DNA of 64,000 nt. It comes from Puffinus mauretanicus (Eukaryota; Chordata; Aves; Procellariiformes; Procellariidae). A model generated the notes under the pieces. The model did no database searches and was not told the origin of the DNA. It saw only the letters and a list, made by a program, of their open reading frames with translations. The stretch spans positions 3,596,001 through 3,660,000 of the forward strand of contig JAJKFH010003762.1 in NCBI GenBank assembly GCA_023333565.1, given 5' to 3'. This document shows, piece after piece, positions 52,263 through 64,000 of this stretch (position 1 is its first letter; the number at the start of each line of letters is the position of its first letter). Made by a program: the position numbers and the translations under genes.

Positions 52263-55200
52263 GTAGTCATATAGCATACCTCTGCTGGCAAACACTGTAT
52301 TTTCCACCGGAAAGAGATGTGATATTTACTGCTTGTCAAGTGAACAGCCGCTTCCCTCTGCAGTTGTAACCTCCTTCAGCAAGACACACAAGTACAGGGA
52401 TCAGAGTCAATGACAATGCTGCTAAAATGGCTCGAGAAAAAAAGAGGAGGATGGAATGGTCTCTGCAGGGACGAGTAGTGCACAGATATGCCAGCAGATA
52501 TACTGGATCTCTTGCCTTGCTTCTCCTGGTTGCAGTTCCCTTCCCCCACTGGCTGCGACTCAAACCCTTCTCTCTTGATCTACTCCCCTCCCCCTGAGAT
52601 TTGCCTTTGAATTATGCAAGCTTTGCACTCCCCAGGGTTTATCTGCCAAAAGGTAGCATGTGGCCCATGGTTTGCATTTTAGTTTAAAAATTTCTATTAT
52701 AGCAGTCAGATCCTTTCAAAATACTTTACTTCCTTTATTCCCATAGGCAGAAAGAATGGCAGGAAAAAATTGTTCACAGCAGTACGAGAGGATGTAAAAG
52801 TTCTACATTTTCAGTTTTTAAAAAAAAAAGTGGAATATGGTTTTAATCAAGTAGTTTTCCTTCCTAGACGAGTGCTTCCTTCTTGTAATATATATAACCT
52901 GACTGCCTATAAAAATAAAGGTGCCAGTTGGAGCCATTTAGGAGACCTAAGGAAATTCTGCATTAACCTAAACTCCTCCACTCCTCAGTTCCTTCCACTA
53001 TTATTCTGTGTGTGGCCTCTCCTGATGAGTTAGGTCACCAATATCCATACATGTATCTGTGAAGATACTTCAGAAACACATGCATCATAGGCTTCTCATT
53101 ATTGATGTGGTCCAGGCTTAGCACAGACTACCTATGTGGAGAAATCGCCGTGGTTTAAGCACATGCTATTATTTCCATATGATACCTAAAAGCCTCAGTA
53201 ACTTGCAACTTTCAGAGTATACTGAAGCTTCTCCTTGTTTTAAGTTTGCAAATAAAAATCTATTTTCTGCTACAACTGTCAAGATTTAAAGACCCAAACC
53301 CTGAACCTTATCGAGAGGAGAAGGCCAAAAGCATCCTTTCTGAAACCAAGAAATCCAGAGTAAAATTCCCGGTTTAACAGTTGCCTAATAAACAAATACT
53401 AAATCTGAGGTGTCATGCCTGCCTAAAAATACTGTTAACTGTCCAGATCAGAAACTCATTTGGCCTCTAACCAGGAATTTGGTGGAGAAAAGAAGAAATA
53501 TTTTCTGGCAAGCTGACTGAAGGAGAAAAATAAATGCTGATTGAAGCTGCTCGGCAGTACAGAACGTTAGTGCAGGTCCTCAGGGAGATGGATTAGTAAG
53601 CAGGAAGAAGGTGAGGCTGTCAAAGGTGCATGATAAATTCATTTAGCACATAGATATAGAATGATTATGCACATAGATATACACACAAACAGATTTTTTA
53701 TTACTTTCATCTCTACTCATAAGTAAAAACAAAATAACTCACCATTGATGATGATAGTCACCATCTCTGCACTGTCAATATCATATCAGAGCTGATCATA
53801 TGTACCATTTCAAATTACATATACACATTTAGATAATAAAAAACATGCTTTACAAAATACACATAAATAGCAAGGGATACCTAACTAAACAGGAATCTTT
53901 TTACTGTTTTACTGACCTGCTTAAAAATACTAAATAAAAATATTCCATTGGACCAATCTTCAAGTAACTCAGACCGAAAGTGCTACAAGATACCATTCAT
54001 TCCGCTGCCTGCATTCATCAGCACGTATTTTTGACACCATCAGTAGTGTTTTGAAATTCTGCTGCTGCTAAGCTACTCCTTTATTATGAAGTCAACAACA
54101 CTGGTATTCTCCCTCTCCTGTTTTCATTTTTATATGCCACTCAGTTCAGGCAGCATAGAACAACTCAAAAACAAGAAACATTGTAGTAAAGTACAATAAA
54201 AACATGACAAATTCAAAAGATTTGGTAACAAAATATATCTACAGAAGTACAAAGTGAATGCCTCTCTAATTGAGATGATCCACACTTCCAGACAGATTTG
54301 TAACTTCCCTGGTCTTAAATGACTTTTTTCCAGGTTATAGCACAAGTAGAACAGATCACAGTTGAACTGGTAATAGAAAAGTTCTAGAAAAATTAAAAAC
54401 TACATAAAAACTGTGTGTGGCAGACCATTATTTTGATTAGTATTACTTCAAGTATTACTTATTAGTTTCATAAACGATGGTTCAATGATGGTTCATTCAA
54501 TACCAAAATTAAGAACAAATTACACACAATGCCCAGTCTATTTTTCAGCTCACACTTAAACCTAGCACTTCAAGAGTCTAATAAATACTCTCACGAGATA
54601 AGAATATTTCCTTGTCAGTGTACAGTGGAAAAACATTATCAATGAAATGAAAACATGACAGGGTGAACATCTAGTACCCTTGGGTCAATAACTCTTTCAA
54701 ACCCACATGATGACATTTTTCTTAAAAGCCAAGTGTTCCAGTATCTCTTTTCTTAGCTCAATTAAATGTATTTAAGTACAACATCTACATGTCAGCTCAA
54801 AGTGGACCAAGATGCAGTCTGCAGACTGACGGCAACCCATGTAATGACGACATCCAGCCATCACTTTTGGTACTTAAGCCAGTCCTTGTGTACCCCTACG
54901 TGCCCTGCATACCCCCCAAACCTTTCGACTACACCCGCAAGCCAGCTACAACCCACAGAGTTCCTATGATGTGACTTTCTCTACAGAGAATGTCAAGGTG
55001 CCCCAAACAGTCAGATGGCCAGTACGTACAGAGAAAATAGTATTATTTAAAATAATAATCGCTTACTTCTCAGACCTTCTTTCAATAAGCAATAAATAAC
55101 AAAAACGTCACTTAGGATTAGCCTAGAATTCTACAGTGAACTTCAAACCTAATATTTGTAAGCAGAAATGTCTTCATCCTTGTTTTCATTCAGTTCACAT

Positions 55201-56020
55201 ATATATTCCCTGTTGGTATACATCTAGCCACCCTTTTACATAAAACTATTGGTAGCATTCATATTACTTTGTTCTCAGGGACTCCGAATATTTTATAACA
55301 AAGTACCGGTTACATTTATTCTGTAATTAATATACCTACAGCTATACTTGATACCAATATATTGTCTGAACAGAGGATGTAAAACCGATCAAAAATCTGT
55401 TTTAATCACCCACCCTGCCCTTTTTTTTTTTTAACAGCTGTTTAGATGGAGAAGGGAGGAGTCTTTAAGCCCACAACATCCTAAGGGATGCTTTAACAAA
55501 TAGATTTTTCTGAATGGTGCTGAGTCTGAGTGAGACTACTGATCTTTCCAATGTTTAAATATTTACTTTTGCATATGAAAAATACAAGACAAGTTATTAT
55601 TAATTTGATAGCAAGCCAAACAAAAATAATGGAAGCTACAAAACTATGGTGTTTGATGTGTACTACATATGCAGAATTGCATTAAAAGAGACTTGTTAAA
55701 GCTGTAAAAGTAAATTCAAAAGTGCATGCCAAATCAAGGTTGCTCACTGTTTTCTGCCATTAAGATCCAGTATTAGTGAACAAAATGACTACCCTCAGCA
55801 ACTGGAGCAATCCTTGAACATTTATTTTTATGCTGGCATCCAGTTTGTGCTGAATCCAGGTGCACAAAGTTTAAGAACAACTTGCATGCTTGTTCTCTTA
55901 ATTTTGCATTCTGTGACGACTGGTTCAGGCACCTTGCATTTGACTGGCCTGTAGCCAAACCACAAGAGAAGGCAAAGATTTGAACATTCGCCGGTAGCCT
56001 TGAACAACGTGGAGTCTTTA

Positions 56021-56329
<309 letters not shown>

Positions 56330-57289
56330 TTAATAGCATACAAAATAATCTTAACAAGTCTAAATACAGAATTGGTAACAGTATTTTAGACATTCTATCC
56401 AAAATAAAGGTGGGTCCTGTGATAGATGCCAGAGTCTCATGCCCTACTCCCCGCTGACCAGAAGACCTTGCTTTTTAAACTATAATAGTGGGAATAAGGA
56501 AAAAAGCAGTAAGTCGAAAGCATTTATGCATTTATGGACAGCCAGGCTATGTTTTTACGAACTCTCAAGATGAAATTGTGCATTTCTGTGTGATCCCCAC
56601 AGTGAATAATAACAGCATGATAATCTGATTCTGACAGACAGAGAGAAGATTGATAAGACCTGGGGAAACTGAACTAACTAGGGATGTTAGGGTACAAATT
56701 ATTTAACATGCTGGAATATCAACTTGCTACTACTTTTATGCATTTCTTGTATATATCTCTTACAGAAACCTATACAGAAACAGTACTATGCTGAATGATT
56801 AAGCCACTTTTCTGAAGATGTTATCTGGTTACAACCCAATCCCCAAGACAAAAGCATCCAAACAATAATGAATATCTCCATAATGGTATTAGATACAGCA
56901 CAAACATATTAAAAGATAACTTAAAAATCATTGTAATCTAAAGAGTTAATTCATGTAGATTAAATCACTAGCAGGATTTGCCTTCTCTATTTTATACAGA
57001 GGATTCAATGTATTTCTTATTTGAATAAGCAAATGAAACAACGTAACAAAGTCTGATATTCTCTTCATCTAACGAAACAAATGGCATTTTCCTTGTAAAG
57101 GAAATTCCTAATTTTGAGCAGGAAGTTAAAATTAATCTGAAAACCAAGGAAATCACTCTGCAATTTGCACACAAAAATGATGGGTTTGTTTCATTAACCG
57201 ATGCTTGAAAACAACATTTAAATTGACACATAAAACCAGCAATTGTCTTAATTTGTGTGGTGCACTCCACACAAAAGCCCTAAATATGT

Positions 57290-57500
57290 TCAAATTAGAG
57301 CAAGCTGCTTGATTGTCACTGCAGTCTCATGTCATATTAATGCATGACAAACATTAAACCATACACTTAAATGGCAATTTATATCATTTAAATGTTTACT
57401 GCCACACCAGATCATCACTCATTTAAATGTGACTTTCTGACAGCTAATTTCAGTTAATTTTCCTCGATTCACTTAATTAGAACTTTCAATCAAGAAAAGA
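57290..57500. promoter_or_regulatory. Candidate conserved noncoding element rich in homeodomain and TALE sites
   Basis: Contains TGACAGCTAATT (57438-57449), a MEIS/TALE-type half site beside a homeodomain core; a GTCAT/ATGAC inverted repeat around ATTAATGC (57331-57348); two copies of CATTTAAATGT 35 bp apart (57385-57395, 57420-57430); and a terminal CACTTAATTAG. The motif density is high for random sequence even at this AT content. The function is inferred. Confidence 0.35.
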
Positions 57501-57687
57501 CCTGTACATATTTTCGACATCATATCATTCTTTTTTTTATTATTTTTTTTATTAGGATTCCCAGCTACTGAATTGCTGAAAGCATTCTTTAAAATGAATT
57601 ACCACACAGTATAGTATCTCTTTGGATGATCATATGGAAATACCTTACAACATATATGCTTAGACAGGATTTTTTCCTTCTTACTTC

Positions 57688-57716
57688 TTTTTTTTTTTAA
57701 ATTAAAAAAAAAAAAA
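57688..57716. repeat. T-run/A-run AT palindrome
   Basis: A T11 run followed by AAATT and an A13 run forms a near-perfect AT palindrome that could fold as a hairpin. Confidence 0.8.
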
Positions 57717-58011
57717 CCAACATTTAGACACAGACACACAATTAAAACTATAAAAAACCACAAGCGGGCCAATTAAAAATTAATGATTTCAAAATTGTTT
57801 AATAAGATAAAACCAGTCAGGAGTCTCATGAGTGTCCATAATACTACAATGTGCAGCCATAAAATTCTACAGGGCTCAGCAAATGACAATGATAGGAATT
57901 AATTTTCTTGCTATCCTGCTAAAAAAAAAATTAACCCTTGAATATACTTACTGTTATCATTATAACTACTTAATGTCAGGAAAAATAGCACTAAGAACTT
58001 GTGATTTTTTA

Positions 58012-58026
58012 ATATATATATATATT
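58012..58026. repeat. (TA)n tract
   Basis: About seven TA units. Confidence 0.85.
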
Positions 58027-61000
58027 TAATATGTGCAGAAGTTGTTCATATTTTCCTTTTCTTCAAAAGTTAGATTTGTAATGGGTCATAGTACCCTCAC
58101 AAAGCATTTGGAAATGAATAACTAAAGGAATATCACTCTGCAATCTCCTCAGATTAACATATATATAAATCTGACTTTATCTTAAAAAAGCAAAACAAAA
58201 ACGCACTCTCTGCCTTTTCATGGAATGGTTGGGAGCCATCCTGAATTGACTTTTCTTTTTCAAGTTTAAAATTATTTTACACCTGTAATTTATACAGATT
58301 CAAAAGTAGGTAATCTTCTTTTAATTTTTTTCCACATTAGGCCATTTTAATTCTTCTTTCTTATTTGCCAAATCACAAATAAAAGGGCTAAACGAAGAAT
58401 GACTACAGTCAGCATCAATACCCAGGACCCTGAAGGACAGACCAAACATAGCACACAAATTCAAAGGCTAAATAAGCTTGCCTGTTATTTCAGGTTCACA
58501 GTTAAGCTCTTGGTTGGAGGGAAGTGCTTACGCTATGACACAATCAATGGAGGAACAACAGTATTATACAGAGTCTGTATAATGATTAAAAAGTAAAGTA
58601 GACTTCCAAGGAAAACAACATAATGTACCAGTACGTGTGATGCACTTTATAGCCACACTGGTATATACTATTTAAGTGTGGGTACTCCTTCAAAAAAAAA
58701 ATCTGGGAAGTGAAAAAGTTCCAATTTGTGTAACTATCCAGTTTTAAAAAGGAGGTTTTCTTTAAAAGAATGTTACTGTTGGCATTTACCCCTTGCAAAA
58801 CTAAACCAAATGCTAAGCATTTTAGGATGACTTAAGCATCTAGGACAGCCAGTGCTCATTAAGGCTCAAGTTAAATACGGCATGCAGCGACGGGATACTA
58901 ACATCCTTCCCATGCTGCTCTTAAAGCAAACCAATCAATTGTTAGCACTCCCACAGCAGACCAAGTACATCATTTACTGTGCGCTCTGAGGAAAATGTGC
59001 AAAACAAGAAAATCCTCTAAAATGTCCAGCATAATACAGTAATATTCAATCCTATTGAGTTATTGTAAAATAAATCAGTGACTAATGCCCAATTGTTAAA
59101 GGATCAAACAAGACCATGAAAAGACTGTCACATGAAGCCACACACAAATTGTCAATTCTGTTCCACAGGGACTCATATTAACTTTGACAAACTGTCTTGG
59201 GGCTGATATCTGTTTCTTTAATGAGATCTATTAGGCAGAGACTAAAACACTTGAGATATGCTAAAAAGTACAGTATACAGATGTCAAACACAAACACCTA
59301 TTAGTAACTTTCATTTCTCCATTCCCAAGGTAGAAACGCTTTAGACACATCAACAAATTGAAGCTTTGATCTTACAAGGAAATTTTAGTTTATTCATAAG
59401 TATTTTTCAAATGCACAATCTGATGTCACTAAATATATGCAATCAAAACTACTTCATGAACGACTCTGAAATTCATTATTTTATGTGCATCTTTTTCTGC
59501 CCTGTTTTCTGAAAGGAACAAATGGAGAGTAATTCCCTGCTAGCAACCGAAGACTAGTATCAGTCTAATACTGATCCAAATGATTTGGTAAAACATGGTC
59601 GGAACGACAAAAACTAAAACTAGCAGGTAGGAAAGATTTTTCCTTTTTCCAGTATAAATACACTAAGCATTTATTATGATGTATTTACCCAAACAATATT
59701 ATACCCTTGGAATCAAGATTTGTATCTTTAAAGTGACACTATTGGCTTTTGCCCTCTACTTTTCTTTCTGGTTTAGACTATGTAATGACATACAGCATAT
59801 GAAATTATGTCTATTAAAAATGAAAATATACTCTGCTTGAGAGTGGGATGCTCCAATGCTGAAATTAGATGAAAAGATTAACTGCATTTCTTTTCACCAG
59901 CATAGATATTTATTCATAATCAAGCTATTCAGAAATAGACGACAGACTTGCTTGCCTTATTCCTATGCTGATTAAAGCAAAGTAATCTTGAAGAACAGCA
60001 TAAAGCATGCATATAACTTATCTGAAAGACAGAGAAGTCGTCCAACCTATACAAAAACTTTTATATAGTTAAAATGAAAGTAGAACTTCGATGAGAAACC
60101 AAAACTGCTTCTCATATACCAATAATATTTCCTATTCACTCAATTAAAAAAAAAAAAAACAAAAAGCCCAGGAATATACTACATCGGCAAGCAAGAAATT
60201 ACAAATCTCAAGTACAAATAATTGCCTATTACCTTTAATGGGCTAAATATTTTAATTCCTCTTTGAAGTAAGGAATTTCCTTTGAAACACTTAAAATAAT
60301 TGAGTCTCTTTTTCTATGTTCCATTTGAAAAATATTTATGTATGAAGCCTGAATGAGGATTTCACACATTTTTAGAACAAACACAATTTTGACGTGAAAA
60401 ATACTCTTCTTGCACACAACAAAGCACCCGCATAACTGCAGTACCAGGTAACTACTTTAAACTAAGTACATACTCTGGCTTGGAAGTATGTGCGTGCACG
60501 TACATTTTTAAAAAAAAAAACAAAACCAACAAAACCAAACAACTGGAATTATGTTTGCATGTGCAGGCTTTCAGACACAAGTTGGTAATGCTGCCTTAAC
60601 ATTGATATATGACCTTTGTAAGTTACAATGAAGAAGGCTGTTTTTTTCAGCCTAATTAGAACTGTTTCAAATTTTCCTGCTAAATATATGATAGAAAGTC
60701 CTTTCAACTTTTTTTTTTTATTCTAGAGTTTCTTTCCATGTCAACCTTGTTCCAATCAAAATATGTTTTGAATTAAATTATTTTGATTCAATATGTGGAT
60801 CACATTTCACTTCTAAGATTTAAAGTCCAAAAAGGAAAAGTTTAGGCTGTTCAAACAAAGCAAAAGCAGCCACTTTGCGGAAAGCTATTCACATTTACCA
60901 AGACTGACAAATTGTTTGTGTGCACCATTAGGTCTAGTTTCTGCAATAGTTGCCAGATTTCCTGTCCTCCTAATAACATATTAACTCTTGAAGTGCTGGC

Positions 61001-61424
61001 TTTATCTTTTGAGGTTTCTCAGTAACCACTAGTATTTAAAAGTGAATTACCAAACACACTTTCACCAGCAACATTATTTGATCACATGGGTAGACATCTG
61101 AGGAAAAAAAAAGTATAAAAAGCTATTAGAAAGATATTGAACTCAAGCCTGCCTTTAAGATATCAGGAGGAGGAGGAAGAGCACAGCAGACGTACTAAGG
61201 AGAAAACTCCCGAGTTCTGCATGAGGTAATACAAATTTCAAAAGGACGAAACGGACATCAAAACTGTTTACGTGATTGGTGGTTTCTAACTTGCTAAATA
61301 ACTGTTCCAAGCAAATGCATATAGTTTTATTTATTGTATTTTGCAATTTGTTTTAAACATGAAATACTTCAGAAAGTGAGCAATTACTTTACAGCTTACG
61401 TTATAAGAACTATCTCATTTCTCC

Positions 61425-61437
61425 TTTTTTTTTTTTT
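61425..61437. repeat. T13 homopolymer
   Basis: Thirteen T followed by GTGTGTT. Confidence 0.85.
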
Positions 61438-64000
61438 GTGTGTTCCAGAAGTGCACTGCCAATGTATTCTTCATTACTGTTATAACCAAAGTTAGCGTTT
61501 TACTTTATTTCTCTACTTGGTTACCAATACCAGGATAAAATAGAGAAAGAGCTCTGGAAAATATAACCTTAATAGAAAGATTTAACTCAGATACTTTACT
61601 GAAGACGACTGATCTTATAGAACAAAGGATATCAACAATCTGAGAAGAAGCTCAGACATAGGAGATCTCCGGAAGATAAACTTCCCTTCCTCTGCTCCTT
61701 CTACTTCTCTTGTATTTAACAATAAGGTACTAAGTAATGACAAAAGAGAAAATTTGTATAATAGTGTAACTTAATGAAACAATTTTGTGGCAAGGTATAT
61801 TCTGCATAAGCAGCACATAAACAAAGAAAAATATTTTGCAATCCAATGACTCCAACTTCTACTTGAATTTATGTAATTATTACCAAAATAAGAGTGAATT
61901 AGTAGCATGTTTAGCTAAATATCTTGAGCACTTTTGCATCTTTTGGTGATTTCTGTATTCAGTCTACAACTGTTATTTTGTAGTTTAAATGGACAAGTCA
62001 GACAGCTGTTCTGTATTTGATAAAATGAAAGCTACACTTCCTTTGAAATTCGGCTTTAATCTCAACTGAAATGTCTATCACTAGGTGCCAGGAATAAAAG
62101 ATTTAGGTGAATACGAAAACTTGCCTTGGAGTGTTCTTAGCTACTCTTTCCATAAAGGGCAGTGATCACCCTTAAAAAAATATTTCTTAGTATATCCATG
62201 ATAATCCGCAAATTTGAGAGCAATATTTTAAGGCAAAATTGCTACAATTTTGATACTGTTCTATACCATGAACAGTATATCGATAAACAGACCAAATGTT
62301 GCATTTTTGTTGTGGAGTTTCAAAGTTTAGACATCTACCTTAGGTGCCAACAGTGAAAACATTTACACAGATGTTTATCTTTACTCTTGTGAGCAATTCC
62401 CCAGCCTTCACAGCAGAACAACTTAGAAAGGTGAAGTAAAGCATCCTGGCTTGCAGGATCTCCAAAGTTACCCGTTAGAAGAAGACACAAGCATATGGCT
62501 GTTAGAACATTTGGAGAGCTAGACTTAAAAACACAAATTTCCAAAGATGACACTATAGTGTAGAGAAACTGAAAACAGGTTAAATAAAGCCAACACGGGT
62601 CCCAAAGGAGTGTAGTTACAATGTCACACACTGAATAAGGGCTGATTTGCCCACAGTGCATGTAATTGGTATATCCTTTTCCTTGAGTGTGCACACTGGT
62701 ACTCAACAGTTAATGAACTATAAATTCACGTGTTGGCTTACCTCGCTTGTTCACATATTCCACTGGCCATGGTTGTGACAATACTAACTTCCCCATTGAA
62801 AAAAAGAGTGGGCAAGACCTGTCTCAGCCAACTGGCTCCATAAACCAACAGATGCTTTTCAAAAGGCATACCAAGAATGGCCCCTTCCTAACTGTTGGAT
62901 TTCCTCTCAGCCAGACATAGAAAAGATACAGAAGAATTGTAATAGGAAAAAAATGATCATTCCCCTACATGAAAAATAATATATAAAAGCCATAATTAAT
63001 TACAGTTGTGGAATCACACAAATGTCTGTCATTATTCATAACTGTGATAATACTGATGTATGTGGCTTGCATTTGTCCTTCCCCAGAGACACACAGAAAA
63101 TCTAACCACAACCGGTTAGACCATAACCATTTATTTCTACAAATACGGCTAAAAGCAAGTATTTATAACACCAGGAGGTGTTGCTGATTTCTGCACCATT
63201 TCCACCTCCTCGCACCCCATCTTTGCATTTTTTGTCCACATTTAAAATGTCTGCTACGTTGTTAGAGGATTCTCTCCGCCAGAAGAGTCAGCAACATCCC
63301 GAGGCCAAGACAGTGAATGAAAACCCCTTTTGAAAATCCTCACACACAGCACCAAAAGGAGGCAGGAAGCTCCCTCCTCCCTGAAATTCAGCAATTCCTC
63401 TCCCAGTTCCTCCAGCACTTGTCTGCATGAAGACTGACAGCCTGGATCTGGAACCTATTACCCATGGAAGCACAGGCTGTTAACCACACAGCTGACAGTT
63501 GCCTCAGTCAAATTAGTTTAAATGAAGTTTTGTATTAAAAAAAAAAAATCCAAACACCAAAATCCCACAAGATACGACTGTATTTCACAATGCAGTGCTG
63601 TGTACTGATCGAGCTGACTGAGCTGCGCGTGAAGCTGTGCAATTGTATTAGCATCCTGTGCTGCCAAGCTAATATATCTTTTCTCCCAGAAGGTTAATGC
63701 AGGTATACTGCTGCTAACGCTTCAGCTAACTTGCATACTTCTAGCCGAGGGACTTCTGCGTGGCATCTCCTTGAGCCTTGTCAACATGATCACAGTTGCT
63801 TCCGAATGTCAAGTATTAGCCAAAGACAAACTGAAAGGTCAGAGTACTACACACTTCCGAAAGGGCATTTGTCATGGTAAACAGTGATTCACCTTTTAAT
63901 GTTACAGATTCTTTCCTATTAAGAGAGAGGTGCAAAACACACACTACAAAACTTGCAACCATGAAAAATTTGCTTGCCTTTGAGGTTGAACAAGCCTTTT

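Overview
This window comes from a vertebrate nuclear genome, most likely a bird. It is AT-rich, has long introns with consensus splice sites, contains CR1-type LINE remnants including a typical avian CR1 3' end, and shows no prokaryotic gene organisation. All nine coding blocks I can support lie on the minus strand and join in phase. They encode a continuous stretch of about 430 residues that I recognise as the C-terminal part of LRBA (lipopolysaccharide-responsive, beige-like anchor protein): the end of the BEACH domain followed by most of the WD40 propeller.

Layout, in transcription order from right to left: an upstream intron that runs past the right edge (56252-64000); BEACH exons at 56084-56251 and 40643-40732; a BEACH-to-propeller linker at 37148-37325; a 63-nt microexon at 34376-34438; and WD40 exons at 30882-31037, 26194-26361, 9203-9304, 7791-8005 and 119-270. 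The last coding exon and the polyadenylation site lie left of position 1. The upstream exons (PH domain, earlier BEACH exons) lie right of 64000. The exons make up about 2% of the window. The rest is intron holding CR1 fragments, simple repeats, small tandem duplications and several stretches that look like conserved noncoding elements.

Most notable observations: (1) an exact 18-bp in-frame tandem duplication inside the 7791-8005 exon that adds six residues to the WD40 propeller; (2) an unexplained open, spliceable 198-nt block at 13072-13269 whose phases match the LRBA intron it sits in, and which could be a cassette exon, a decayed gene fragment or chance; (3) an in-phase, stop-terminated acceptor block at 47891-47974 that could be a poison or alternative terminal exon; (4) a CpG-dense island at 50185-50465 in an otherwise AT-rich intron; (5) homeodomain-, TALE- and POU-site-rich intronic islands. 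LRBA introns are known to host the developmental gene MAB21L2, so these islands could be its enhancers. I found no MAB21L2 coding sequence, RNA gene, CRISPR array or intact mobile element here, and nothing I would call a new biological system with confidence.
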